Source of the DNA: Pyxicephalus adspersus
Taxonomy: Eukaryota; Chordata; Amphibia; Anura; Pyxicephalidae
Direction of reading: 5' to 3'
DNA length: 64,000 nucleotides
Assembly: GCF_032062135.1 (NCBI RefSeq)
Contig: NC_092859.1
Coordinates: forward strand, 24,675,437 to 24,739,436
Shown: piece by piece, positions 36,561-49,147 of the stretch
Layout: each line of letters begins with the position of its first letter
Position numbering within the stretch: the first letter of the stretch is position 1
Position numbers and translations under genes: made by a program
The notes under the pieces: model-generated
The model's database searches: none
What the model was told of the DNA's origin: nothing
The model's input: only the letters and a program-made list of their open reading frames with translations

Positions 36561-39239
36561 GCTCCTTTCCCTGTTCAACTATGATTTAACCTCTGATTGT
36601 GAACTTGTGATAAAATAAGAGTATGCACATGGAGCCTATCACTTCTAGGATTAATGCCATTCAGACCAAGAAGGGGAAACAGATACAGGCACATTCCATT
36701 TACATAGTAATGCCAGGAGTTTGTAGTTGATATTGGTTTTGTGCTTTAACACCGGACTCCTAAACCCCCAATTGCTCCAATACTTGTAGAAAAGATGAAC
36801 TACTGAGGCAGCTTAAAATCATGGTTACTAAAACAAAGGTAAATATTTTACGGCATGTTTTAATTTAAAGATTTAAGGGTGCAAAAGAAGGGAAATAGTT
36901 TATTTCAGTATTGGCTCATGTTAAAGTTTGCTTTAATGTGAGTTTTTAGATTCAAGTTGGTGACTTCACTTGGCCATGAGCAATTTCTATTTTGAATAAA
37001 ACTTATTTGACATAAAATGTTGGAAAACTCGCCCTAAAAGTCTAATAAATCACCTAGATACTGAAGAAAAATATTTTTTTTTCATTCAAGGTCGACATTG
37101 AGACTACATTTTTTTTCATTGCTTACTCAAAAAAAAAAAAAAAAATGGGCAATGACGATTTGCAATATGCAATAGCAGCCACTAGTCAGGACCTTAGCTA
37201 AAGATGTTTTTTTGAAAAATCAAAACATCCAGCTGGTTGCTTTGGGGTACTGGACTTCGTATGATGTTTGTTACTACATTCAGGACATGTCACTTTAGCG
37301 ATCTTAAACAAAAAATAATCTGATACTATGACATTATGCCACTGCTTTAGAAAGGTAATCATGGCCATATGAGCAGGTGAGTATGCTTTTAGAGTGCATC
37401 TCAAGTTTTGCATAGAATTGAAAGAATTTAAACCTCTATTCAGTTAAACTTCCACACAGTGTTTTATTAGTGGGATTTCTCTTGTCCCAGTAGCAATGGT
37501 TTCACAAGACAGGAAGTTAGAGAAAATGTCCATTACTAACACAGACAGAAAAACTTTTTTGTTTTGTAGTAAGGAAAGGTTGGAACTATCATCAGCGTTT
37601 AATCTGTATTGAAACCTGTTGCTGATTATTTTCTCACTCAGTACAAGTTTTGTAAAACCATTGTCACTGCAACCCTCAAATGATTTTCCGATCAGTAATC
37701 AAATGGTCAAAAGTCCCAAAGCGTGGCATATAAGTATGATATTTTACCCCAATCATTTTTCTTGGTCAGCAAGTCATCAGAATTCCAATTTGGTTGTTCA
37801 TTTGTATGCCAAGACTCATTATCTGTACTTTTAATCATTATTTAGCAACATGTCACATTCAATGGATACTTACTCACAATGGTTGTTGAATTCACCTCAG
37901 ATGTACTTCAAATGATCATAAAGGTGAAAATATTTTTGTTTTGAAAAAAGTAGGTAAGACTGTTGAGTGGTCTGGGCTTGGTGACATAAGCATGTGTTCT
38001 TGGGGAGCTCTTCTTCTTTCCCTTGCACCCATATACCTGGATTGTATCATATTTTGACAGAGAATTGAAAAGCAGTACTATTTGTGCACCAGTACATCAA
38101 TTTTTGTTGGGAAAAAAAAAGCAGCAGCAACAATATGGCGCCAAAGCCCTGGTCCCCTGCAGGAATTCGACTACCTGCCCAATTAGGTCAGAGCTTGTAG
38201 AGAAAGAAGAAAAGGCAGCCCTCTGAAGCATCAAACAGTTCGGTGGGATTCTCCCCTGTTCACTAGGACTGTTGCATTACAGTATGCTGCATTCAGTTTA
38301 CCAATTATTTAGGTTGTGTGGCTTTGTATATCGTATATGCATGACTTTTTCTCTCATGTTGCGCTGGACTGGATTACCCTTTCCTTGGCTATGGACGGTC
38401 TTCTGAGCATCCTGATGTGTATACGCATCTTAGTTTGCTGAAGGACTCTGTTACGACCTGAAGTAACATTCTCCAGCCTTTCCCAAAAACATTCTCTCTT
38501 TGGCCAACCCCTTGATGGCATAACTTTGCTACAGATGGTAAAAATGGACCAATACAACATCAAACTGCACCTGATGGATAATCAGATAGGACATCACTCA
38601 ATGTTCAATGCTCTTTACTGTTCTCGCTTATATATATGAAGTTTAAATTCCTTTTGGTTGTGCTGTGTTGGAAGGATCTGCCTAGAATGCTTAGGTCCTC
38701 CACTATACACAGCCAGTTGTATGTAGTAGGAAGGTGGGTAGATGGAGCCTTATCTTCTCAAACGCTGTGCTTGTGGTTTCCCTTGTCTCCTAGAGGCCTT
38801 AGGATTATTATTTGGATATTTTATGTTTTCTTCTATTCCCGGAGGCCCCCAGAGTCTTCAGTTTGTCTGGGTCTGATGCACACTTCTGGGGATCCGAGTA
38901 GAAGATTACGTAGATGGAGCTCACTCACCTCCCTTTGTCTGGAACTTGTTCCAACAAATTGCTTTCCATTTTTCATATGTCTTTAGTTGATATTGATTTG
39001 TTGGTCTCCTGATACTGTGAAGGGTTTACATACTAGTTTTCTCTCATTTGTATCATATCGCTACTGCCATGATCTGGGAGCAGGGATGGTGAGGTGGGCA
39101 TGGAAGGAAGCATTGAGTTAGGCTTTATGTGTATGTGTTTTGGGATTTGTGGCCCCAGGAACCAGTTTTTATAGGCTCCTTTCTGTGCTGTGTCTCGTTT
39201 TGGGAAATGCCACTCCCAGCATCAGGGGACCGCTCACCT

Positions 39240-40130
39240 CAATTTATAGTGCACACTTCCTTTCCTGGCCACCTAAATGTGCATTTCCCTGCCCAGCTAC
39301 AACATGCTAACTCACAGCATACCTCCTGTACACAATGCACCTATTCCTACCAGACCACCCCACAGAAAACCCCATCATCCCCCCACTCAACACATATGAA
39401 TTACCCCACACACCTTAGTCCTTATGCTGGAAACAGACATCCTTCTACAACACAACTTCGCTCACAGTGCATAACTACCCAGCTAACAAACTCCCCAACT
39501 AACCGCCTATCACACCCTGGCCTATAGCTGACCATTCACATTTATTGTCACACATACTTCCCAATGTCAAAGGCTCCTCATCACTCCTCACTTACTTACT
39601 TTTTTCTGTGTCATACCTTCCACACACTTATCCTGAACATAATGTCCACCATACTATCATATTACCATATTATCCACACTACTTTGCTACACATACTGAC
39701 TGTCGCACAGGACTTCTCTCTTGCACATACTATTCGGTGTCATATACACTCAACATTTATCTCCTTCAAACTGCCCGACCATATAGCTCCACATCCTGCT
39801 TTTGTACATGCTGCCGATGATCGTACCCCCTACCTTTCCTTTCCTGCATACACTGCCCACCACCATAAAAACTCCACATTCTTGTTCTGCATATACTTTC
39901 CATCATACACACCATACACACCCCTCCTGCCATGCCTCCTCCACTACACTACATCACATTCTGTATCACCTAGTACTTGCTGCCTTAAACTCTGCACTTC
40001 TCTCCTGCACAATACCCACTGCCAAAAACTCCCCATTACTCTCCTGCATATATGGCCCACTGTTGTAAGTGTATATTAATTGGCCCACTCATCGGAAGTG
40101 TATACCACCTGCCCTCATACACTCAGCGTA
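39240..40130. repeat. Pyrimidine/CACA-rich degenerate tandem-like region
   Basis: Purine-poor plus strand with recurring phrases such as CTCTCCTGCACAATACCCAC, TCTCCTGCATATATGGCCCA and TGCATACACTGCCCACCACC at irregular 50-80 bp spacing. Several long open frames arise here only because stop codons are rare in such composition. Probably an old tandem repeat. Confidence 0.5.
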
Positions 40131-40149
40131 CTCTCCTGGTTAAACTTCC

Positions 40150-40300
40150 AACTATATACCCAGTGTTCTCCCCAGCCACTTTTGGTTGAGCACACCACCC
40201 AGCTGTTTTGTGGTGGTTACTAAAAATGTTTGTCACAATACAGGAGCCGTCAACCTGCTATAGTTTCTTCCAACCCACCTTAAAAATACGGAGAAGGATA
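40150..40300 (+). repeat. Interspersed repeat (TTCTCCCCAGCC family), copy 1
   Basis: ATACCCAGTGTTCTCCCCAG, GCTGTTTTGTGGTGGTTACT, TTTGTCACAATACAGGAGCC and TTTCTTCCAACCCACCTTAA match the stretch 60550-60720 in the same order and orientation. Family unknown to me. The CAGTGTTCTC start would suit a hAT-type end (inference). Confidence 0.65.
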
Positions 40301-40725
40301 CTGTATATCTTTTGCTATACTCTCCACATGCCTCTCTTGACCATACTGGTTGTTATCATACCTGCTACAATCCATCCCCCAAGCATATATCATATGTCAC
40401 AACCTCTGTACAACCTACCCACCAAAATAATTATTGAATATTGCTTGCAATATATCCAACTTGGAACAGGCACACTTTAACCAGTATTGTTTAAACCTGA
40501 AAATTATAGAAAAGTTGATCAGTGTATTCAGACCAACCTGCAGCTCAAATTAAAAAATGGCTGCTGGCATTGTATACATGCCAAAAACTATTTGAAATAC
40601 TTAATTTCCCTATAATATTTTATTAATATATTTTTAATGCAAAAAAAGTCAACCACTGCTTTAAATTCTAAAGTTCTTGAAAGGGCACCATATAGTGCCC
40701 GTTTTCCAATAAAACAGCAGCTAAC

Positions 40726-40857
40726 CTGCTTCTGAGTGTTGATCCTTGCTGACTCCTCTTGGGCTAGAACCATTTCTCGCTCTGCGGTGATCTGTACACT
40801 TTCCCGCAGAGCCTCTTCCAACTCTTCGATGCGGTCATCTTTCTGGCGCATAACATC
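40726..40857 (-). CDS. ERC1: ERC1 coding exon C (symmetric 44-codon exon, possible cassette)
   Basis: The exon is 132 nt, phase 0 at both ends, between a TTTCCACAG acceptor and a GTTAGC donor. It encodes DVMRQKDDRIEELEEALR through ESARINTQKQ, a continuous acidic/basic coiled coil with EREMVLAQEES in the middle. Because it is an exact multiple of three with no stop, skipping it leaves the reading frame open and removes about six heptads. I recall that mammalian ERC1 isoforms differ in this region, but that is memory and not shown here. The GTTAGC donor is weaker than the other donors in the gene, which fits optional use (inference). Confidence 0.94.
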
Positions 40858-43659
40858 CTGTGGAAAGGAAGGGAGATTTTGTGAGGAGAGGTCTCCTGCA
40901 CTTGAGATTTTTCTGAGAAGCACGGAGTCCAAGCAAAAGATTAGAGGTGCTCAGGAGAAGCAAAACAGATGAAGAGCAGAAGAGTGGCAAGGAAAATCTG
41001 GTGTTATTGAGAGGCCAGAGATGCCATTTAGGTTGTTGAAAAGATGAAAAATACATCAGAATGAACAGGAAAAAGATATAGCTTGAAGGTTAAGATATCC
41101 GGATTCTCTTTCTTGTAATACTGGCATCTGCATGGTTAGTGCTCGGAGAGATGCCATGCTGGTTAGTCTTGCAGAAAAAAGTAAGGCATGAAGTACACAG
41201 ACGTCAGGAGTTGAGAAACAGAAGATACAGAGCAGGTGTAAGGCAGCCAAGTTAGAAGAGATTAGCATTGTCTTCAGTAGGCTGTGCATACGGAGAAGGT
41301 TAGTGTGTAGCTGTTAGTAAATGCAAGTTTTACAGCAATACTCATGAATTCTTCTTTTCTGTCTGCAGCGGTGAGCAATAACAAATTGTGCATAGAAGCT
41401 TACCATCTGTGATAAAGACTTTTCAGCTCCATCTTTGGATGTCCATACAAATCTTACAAATGCATTTATGTTTTATATAATAAATAGAATAATTTATATT
41501 TTAGTACCTTTTATCATAAAGAAGCCATCCCAGAGCCCCAGTCCAATAACTTTGCCTAAACTGGGAAGATATCATCAGTCTTCTACAGGCATTCCTGTAA
41601 TTTTTCTAAATCTGTTCCCCCTCAATGATCAGAGTGCAAAATTGTAACTATTTACCTAGTCAAAAGGTGACAGGCTGCAGCAGACATTTGTTAACAGGGA
41701 ACTACAGAGTCACCAGAATGATTTTAAATTGCATTATCTTTACATCTGCCAGGATTGGGCCCTCCCTAATACCTAGGCAAAGATAGTGCAGTCTTTTAGG
41801 ACTCCTTTCGCTGCTTTTTTGATGTTGGGCTGTCCTTATTTCTGAACTGTCCAGTAGTGTAGGAATTGCGCTATTCAGAAGTGTTGCAAGCCTAGCCCCC
41901 TGAATGTGTGTCCACACTAACAGCTCTGCCATCCAGTGCCAAAATACACACAGCAGAGGGGGGCTTTTTTTTTTTATTACTTTACATTTAACTCCAACAG
42001 GAGAGAATGGAAAATCTTCCAATGGAACAACCTGATTTGGTGATAGGGAAGGTGTTTTCCATCTGCTTCTAGTTATTGGGACAGTAAGTAAAGGGAGATA
42101 AGGGTTATAATCATATTGTACCTTCATTCAAAAAACATTGATACAATTTTATAAAAATGTGTACCAATGTGCCAATGTTTACTAAACAACTTAATGACTG
42201 CATACAAAACCACAGGCAAGCAAACAGCTCAAACAAATGTTTTATTTTAGCTCTTCTTGCTCATGGATGACAGTTCCCAAATGATCCATTTCAGTTCCGG
42301 CCACTTGCCCAGAAGTCCGCTCCAATCAGCCGTGTTGGCGGACTTGCAGCCTGGACTCCAGAGTCATAACGGCACGAAGAGAGAAAATGAAATCCAGATG
42401 GCGGACGTGAAGTGGGTTTCTAAGGAGAAGAGCTTTCCAGGAGAGGCTGAGGGATTGTGTTACAAGCTCGCGAGTATTTTTCTATTATTACCAGAAGGAA
42501 ATGGTTTGTGTTAAGTCTTTTAAGAGCCTCTCTAGATGCGCTGCGGCTCTTCGGCTCAGGAAACGGCCCTCGTTTGATGTTCACCTACAGACGACGGCGA
42601 TGAAATTAAACTGGATCTTCAAGAAGTTTCTCTCAGCGCCTGGAGCGCTACACGAGGAGGAGGCTGGCCTGGTGTAGAATATTTTGAAGCAATAAAGCTT
42701 GGGGTCTCCCACACAGAAGCCTTGTCTGGATTAAATGGGGGATTTTACCAAGGCATGGAAAAAAATCATTTGATATAATTAAAAGCCAACCCAGCGTTGT
42801 GATATTCATTCTAGGTTTAACACCAACTTTTCATTTCGCAGTCACTGCAATGAATGTAAAGGGCTGAAATTTTGATGGGAAAACTATTGCCTAAAGCTTT
42901 GGAAAGATGTAAACATTGTGTGTGAAAAACAACCTGGCATTATGCTACAAATATGTAGCAAATTGAAAAAAAAAAAAAAAGAAGTCATAAAATATCTCAT
43001 TGGCACATAGATCCTAACTATTTAACCCAACTTTAGGTTAACATTAAAGCTCCCTCTAGACCCATGGGTCTCAGAACCATGATTTATACTTGGTTTTCTC
43101 TCCTGAGATGGTTAGCATTATGGCCAGCCCAGTACACAATCTAGGGGATGGAATCTAAGATCCCCACACACACATCACCTGGCAGATCAGCGATCATCTG
43201 TGAACTGTTTTTTTTTTCTTTAGCAATATCCCATTATATAATGTGACCCTAGGCAAAAGTTTTTTGTTTTGAAATGATTTTGAGTTTGGTGATTTAAACT
43301 TTGCCAAGTTGTTACTGCTGTCTGTTAACCCATCAAGGATATTTCCTGGCACTTAAGTCCTCAACAACACAACAGGAATTCAGTGAAAATCGTTCCAAAA
43401 ACAGAGTACACCACCTCCGATAGCTGTCATCTGAATAAGTGCCCCCACTGGAAAATATCACTGAATTCAAAATTGTTCTGGTGACAGCTGCAACATTTTG
43501 GCATCATTTTCACTTTTGCTGCCAGGGACAAATGTCACCAGAAAAAAAAAGGTTGCTGGATCTTGCACACATGAACAAATAGGTGTCCAAGTTGACGTCC
43601 TAGTTCTAGTCCTTCTCTACTCTTTTCAAAAATACATTTTTGGCTAGAAATAAACTTTA

Positions 43660-43945
43660 AAGCTCATTTCCGCGCATTTAAGAGAGCTCTTAAAAACCTA
43701 AAGCCCTCAAAAATCTTTTCAAACTCACCTACCTGTCTTTCTCTGTCTATTAAACCCACACTAATAGCCACCTTTCCCTACCCCCTCCCCTCCTATTGTG
43801 TTCTTGCTCCTATCTCTTAAGATGTACGCTCTTTTTGGACACTGTCAATGTCTGTGTCTGTCTGTCATTTGCAACCCCCATTTATTGTACAGCACTGCGT
43901 AATATGTTGGTGCATTAAAAATAAACGTTATCATTATTAATAAAG
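43660..43945 (+). mobile_element. 5'-truncated non-LTR retrotransposon 3' end (L2-like?)
   Basis: The plus strand reads FRAFKRALKNL at about 43668-43700, like the last residues of L2/Rex-type ORF2 proteins. A 3' UTR-like tract follows: TCTTAAGATGTACGCTCTTT, GTCTGTCATTTGCAACCCCC and TATTGTACAGCACTGCGTAA, then TATGTTGGTGC and an AT-rich tail. The tail resembles that of the window's SINE, as expected if the SINE borrows LINE machinery. Confidence 0.6.
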
Positions 43946-44789
43946 ATGCTTATACCCAAGCACAATTCTGTAGAAAAAGGTAATAAAGACCAAATGTAAA
44001 TGTGAATGACACAAACATTCCAGCTTTCTGACAGCCAAGAATAAAAAAAAAAAAAAAAGGACATGTTGGAAAAAAATTGCATTCTTAAAGATGGTCATTT
44101 TCATACAACATTATCATTTAAAAAGATCACTTAAAGTACTAAGAAACTGGAATATAAATGATCGGTATTGCTGCAATAGAAACCAACTGGAACTAACAAC
44201 CATTTGCCCCCAAATTAATAACTTGCCATAAAACAAAACAGAAGTATAAACCTGTGTCTTACTACATTAAGATTACTTTGATGTTCAGGTTTTGTTTAAT
44301 GTTTGCAGAACCTTTATTGAATTTTTTGAAAAGCTCTACCATGCCCAGTTAGGCTTCCTTTTTCGGCTAGAGAGCGGACAAAGAATGAGCATCAAACCTC
44401 AGCTAGGGATTTATAGCCCCCTCTAAGCTGTTCCTATTGTTTGAATAAGTCAGTTGCAGCTTATTTCAGCAATGGGATCTCACAGGAAAACAATCTGTCA
44501 ACACTTCCATTAATCTCTCTGTCATGATCCAACACAACAGAAAAGTACAGATCTTAATCTTGCAAAATAAGGATTTGTAACAGCAACTGAGACAGAACAA
44601 AAACTCTTAAGATGAGGCTGCCATTTGCCAGGATGGTGGGACAGGAATTCTGTTGTGTATTGTCTTTGGAAGTATAGCAACCACCAACTGCTTTAAAATT
44701 TTTCATGCTTATCAATATATAATGTTAAATTAATTATTTGTCAACCAAATGAAATGTTCAGTTCACAGCAATACTCAAGTAATATAGGG

Positions 44790-45134
44790 CAGTGGTCACC
44801 AACCTTTCTGGCCTCATGGCCCACTAAATTCACCGAACTGGGACCCTGCATTCATGAGGAGCCGTGTGTCACTGAAAGGGGAAAAAAAAACTTTCCCCAA
44901 AGTGTAATGATGCCAGAACCCACCCCACTCTCCCATTGCAGGCTCAAACCTGCTTGCTAAATTCCGGAGAGGAAAGTACCGCAGGGCTGTGGATTCTACA
45001 AAAGTCGTGTCCATAGCCCTGCACTACTGTCTATCCAGGATGTTTAGCAAGCAGGTCTGAGCCTGCTATGGGAGAACGGACAGGTTGTGCCCATACGGGG
45101 GACAGAGCCGCGGACCACCAGTTGGCGACTGCTG
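44790..45134. mobile_element. hAT non-autonomous element with perfect 8-bp target duplication
   Basis: The 345-bp element begins CAGTGGTCACCAACCTTTCT and ends CCAGTTGGCGACTGCTG, with inverted terminal repeats CAGTGGTCACCAAC / CAGCAGTCGCCAAC. It is flanked on both sides by the identical 8-mer ATATAGGG (44782-44789 and 45135-45142), the hallmark of hAT insertion. No coding capacity. Confidence 0.93.
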
Positions 45135-45239
45135 ATATAGGGAGTCCACTAAAACAGTCCCTGCTGGTCCTGCTGGTTTCATATACACCTAATAATAAAA
45201 TATATGGGGACACCTCAACAACTGAACTCATTGATTTGG

Positions 45240-45682
45240 AATCAGTGCTGAATACTGGCTAATGCTATGACATACAAAGACATTTTAGACAACTGTGCAC
45301 TTCCAACTTTGTGTCGGTAGTTTTGTGAAGATCTTTCTTGATTCTGCATGACTGCCCCTGTGCACCAAGCCAGCTCCATAAAGAGATGGCTTAATCTGTT
45401 TGGTGTGTACAAACTCAAGTATCCCGCACAAAGCCTGACTTCAACCCTACTGAACAACTTTCAGATAAATTGGAATGATTGCAATGAAAACTTCTCAACA
45501 AACATTAGTACCTGACCTTGTCACAAATGCTTGTGTCCATTTGGCAAGTGTCTTGTGCCAAATCTTCCAAGAATGGAGGCTGTTACAACCACAACTAATG
45601 ATTAACTCTCTATTAATGGGCATATTAGGGCATAATAGGTGTGATGGTTAGATGTCCAAAGACTTCTAGACATACAGTTTAA
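45240..45682 (+). mobile_element. Tc1-like transposon remnant, C-terminal half and 3' end
   Basis: The plus strand retains MTAPVHQASSIKRW around 45347 (family block around the second catalytic Asp, with that Asp itself changed). About 90 bp later TTCAACCCTACTGAACAAC corresponds to the DLNPIEHL block with the last catalytic Glu. Stops interrupt the frame. The end GATGTCCAAAGACTTCTAGA resembles a worn Tc1 terminal repeat. Confidence 0.75.
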
Positions 45683-45766
45683 TCCTTGGTGACCCCAACA
45701 GTGCCCACTGGGAAGTTTGGCTTGTTTACATGAGGTGGTGTTTCCTCAAAAAGTAAGTGCCGGTGT

Positions 45767-45925
45767 AAGGCTGCACACACAAACATTTTGCACCTGTTCT
45801 ATGAAAAGGGAGGATGAGCAAGCGGCATCCCGCTGTGCTCTCCTGCCTTGACTTGTAAAGCATTTCTTTCTGATTGGTCATTCATGGATCTGTCCTGTCA
45901 GATCCTTAAACACCAGTTGACCATT
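45767..45925. mobile_element. hAT-like MITE copy 6 (partial)
   Basis: TAAGGCTGCACACACAAAC, then GCAAGCGGCATCCCGCTGTG and TCATTCATGGATCTGTCCTG correspond to one end and part of the core of the MITE family. The far end is missing. Confidence 0.6.
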
Positions 45926-48569
45926 GTAATAACGTCAGTAGGGCAAAGGAGAGGGATTACACGATACAGGGTCAAGGTATTTATGTAAAAAAATAAAGAA
46001 AAATACAAAGGGCACGACAAAGTGAAAGGAGAGGAAGTTTTGAGGGTACGTTAAGGTGTGGTTTAGAAAATATTGAAAATTACTTTTAAAATTACTAAAA
46101 CAAGTAATAGCTCATATGAGAATTTGATGATTGGGTTTACATATACTTTAAGAAAATGTTGTTTTTTGACCTGAAATGATTTTAAAACCATATTATGTGG
46201 TGAGTTTAAAAGTAAATTGTGCTTAGGGGAGCTAAGCTTTAAGAAAAAGTTCTGTGTTTAATGTATGTTCTAAATGTATTCTTGTTGCTGTAGTAGCATA
46301 GTAAAAACCCAATGAACATCAGAAGAAGGGATCCATGGTTTAGTCCCTTTGCGATGCTCTCGGAGACATGAGCACTTGGCGTTCAAAAGACAAGACTTCC
46401 ATCAGGTTCACTGCAGCAACATCCTGTGCAGCTAGCTACAGACCCAGCACACACAAGAGACCTCCAGAAACACCTTGTTTATCCAAAGTAAACAGGCTGT
46501 GTGAGCTGGAGGGGCCCCAAACCACAAACCTTGTGCTGGACAATATGGCACATTGCCAGCAATGAGAAAACAAGATAGATGGCTGCCTACAGGTCCCTCC
46601 GTCTGCTCTGTGGCATCACTCCAAACCACCAACCTTCGGGGACTTGGATTCATCCTTCCAAGCACAATAAGGCAAGAGACAGAGGCCAAGGCCCTAAATT
46701 GCAGCCTCTTAGAGAGGGCACGGAAAGCCCCCAGTGACTAATTGGAGACATTTTTCAGGGGCCCTAATCCGTCTCTCGAGCTCCTTCACTGTGAATAGAC
46801 CTTCTGTCATTGCCCTCTGCCAGACGCTATTAGGAAAAGCTCCGGGGATGTTTCCAAAATATTTCCAGCAAGAGACGCTTTCTAGAAAACAAGAGCCAGG
46901 GAAAGGAACTTCGGAACGTGTCAAGGTATCTTTAGGCATTCAGGATATTAAACCGATGGCCTAGTCCAAGTTTGAGATACATCAGCTGTTGCACTTTGCA
47001 GTGGTAATACTGTTTATTTGCTGGCCAGAAACCAATAAAACGGGATTCTATCAGCTGCCAAAGTAATTAAGAATGGTCGGATGTGCATGCACAATCCAAC
47101 CTTCTCAAGTTGTCTACACTTACAGTTTCTGAAATGCTCTAGGCCCACTGAAGGGAGGAACAACAAGGCAAAATGAGATTAAACACAGATTTTCTAGCCT
47201 GCATTCCCTGCCATAAGGGCACAGAATGTTTATGTTCAATTTCAGACCAACTAACAACACCCCTTACTAGCTAGTGGCCACTTGGCAAACTGGGTCCCAA
47301 GTCTTCCATCTTGTTCTGCAATATTATTAGTGCGACATGATTGGTTGGTCACAAGCCCAGACTAAATTGGTAAATAATTGTCCCCCAATCCCAAGAGGAG
47401 GTGAAGAGGGTCACATAACAGAAAGTAAATATTTGCTTTTGAAGAAGATTAAAAAAGAAAAAAAAAAAAGAGTTGGAGGGACGCAGAGTTAAAAACCTTT
47501 TCTAGATTGAGCTTTATTCATCACAGAAAATTTAACAGATCTCATTATGGACAGCAGGTCTAAGCAAAAGAGAACCTGTCCTTCCCAAAATCCAACTCAA
47601 AATCCAACACCCAAATTTTTTTTGTTTAGGTTACAATGTAACAGGAAAAGTCTTAAAAAACTCTAATGGGGTTTTACAGCTGCTTGTGTCCTCACTGGAA
47701 AGATTCATCTCATTTCCTGTTAGGTTGACATGGTAGGGTGTGACATCATGGAGACCAGAATCACTTTTTGCATCTAAAGGGGGGGCTGATTGTAAGGGGG
47801 ATGAGTGGAATCACTGAAAAATATGTTTTGGGTTAGCTGATGACTGGGATCAAAATTGTTTTGAATAGACTGACTTTCAAAAAGTGAAATATGATAGAAA
47901 CCACTATAATGGGCACAGTGGCTGTACAAACCCAGGAACTCTGTACTGATATACCATTAGAGTCCCAGAGAAATAGAAGAGGTTGTAAGGTAAGTTAATT
48001 CTCTATCATCCACCAAAAAGCTAAATAATTTTTTTTGGTTGTAGTGTCTCCTTTAAAGACTGGTGAGAGGAGAATTTCCTAAGCATCAGTAGGATTACTA
48101 AATCAGGAAGATGGTCTTTACACATATCGGATGCGGAATGGCGTCATAAGGTCACGGGTTAGGCTCCATCGTTGCCACGTCCCCTCTGCTTTTTCTGGCA
48201 GCACAGAGAGTAGGGTGTGTGTTGGGCCAGAAGAGCAGATGTCCTTTTACGGGAACATGCTGATCTTATTTTCCGAGGTCTTATAATATCGTACCATTAA
48301 TTCCACCCAAAACCTCAAAGACCAACCGAGTCTAAAACTGGGAATTTTTTTTGCAAGCTGACCCCAAACCCAACATTGGTTGGCTAAAGTGTCCAGCAAA
48401 TAAATCTCTATTTATTGTAGTAATGCACCATGTGTCCAATGTCTTTTAATAAGATAGGTACAGTAGAAATCCAGCAAAGACAGAACACTTGTCCTGAACA
48501 ATACATAAAGTCCCAGAAAGAAGTAAAAACAGAGGCTCTAACCTTTGCCCTGCTCAACCCAAAACTTCC

Positions 48570-48831
48570 AACGCTCCATACACACGTCAGATGATTCTTG
48601 TCCGATAATCGCCTCAGGGCTGGTATCGGACGAGAATATGTGTGTACAGTGCTCGTCATCGGTCCTGTGTCCTGGCGGATCTATGGATGACGAACAGTCA
48701 TAATGAAAGTGAAGAGGAGAGAGTGCAGCGGGTTGCCGCTCTGTCGTTCTCCCGCCTCCACTCTCCATACAGCAGAAAGGTGCAAAACAGTGCTTGTTCA
48801 TGCATTGTTTAGTCTTTTGTCGTTGGAAAGG
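48570..48831. mobile_element. hAT-like MITE copy 7
   Basis: Starts CATACACACGTCAGATGATT with the subterminal hairpin (TTCTTGTCCGATAATCGCC... / ...GGTATCGGACGAGAATA). It continues with the core AGTGCAGCGGGTTGCCGCTC and ends TTGTCGTTGGAAAGGATCC, lacking the right terminal repeat. Confidence 0.75.
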
Positions 48832-49147
48832 ATCCCAGTTAAAGCTGTTCTAAAAATGCTCTATGGTTCAGCTTCCCTTCTCACAGTGCCCATCTGCCTG
48901 CCCTTTTTTCATTAGAATTATAAAAAAAAATCCCTTATATTAAGAGTACCATCACATCAAACCAAGGAAAAAAAATTCTCATGTCATGCAAACATCACTG
49001 CACACAAAGCAATCAACAAAAGACTAGAAAAATGTATTCACTGAAGATTCTAATAGTTGCCCTGTAACTTTCATGCACAGCTGTACAGAAGTCAATTTGC
49101 ACTAGCACAAAAGAAACTATACAAGGCACTGCCGCAGAAGATGCTAC

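Larger units (their letters stand above)
29034..40725. other. ERC1 intron between exons C and D (11.7 kb)
   Basis: Bounded by GTTAGC (40725) and TTTTGTAAG (29034). It contains suspect sequence at 29540-29995, a SINE (31477), a 3-N gap (33096-33098), a candidate conserved element (33105-33370), a G-rich run (33868-33903), MITE pieces (33850, 34198), tandem-like regions (35390, 39240) and an L1-like remnant (36290). 36600-39100 shows nothing recognisable. Confidence 0.8.
40858..49147. other. ERC1 intron between exons B and C (8.3 kb)
   Basis: Bounded by GTAGCA (49147) and TTTCCACAG (40858). It contains a LINE 3' end (43660), a hAT element with perfect target duplication (44790), a Tc1 remnant (45240), MITE pieces (45767, 48570), and single-copy CpG-containing stretches at 42290-42680, 46720-46960 and 48110-48300. 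No coding exon was recognised. Confidence 0.8.

Noticed and set aside
39129..40480. Several overlapping open frames of 88-171 codons
   Set aside because: Explained by purine-poor, repetitive composition. Peptides are His/Ser/Thr/Leu-rich without domains.
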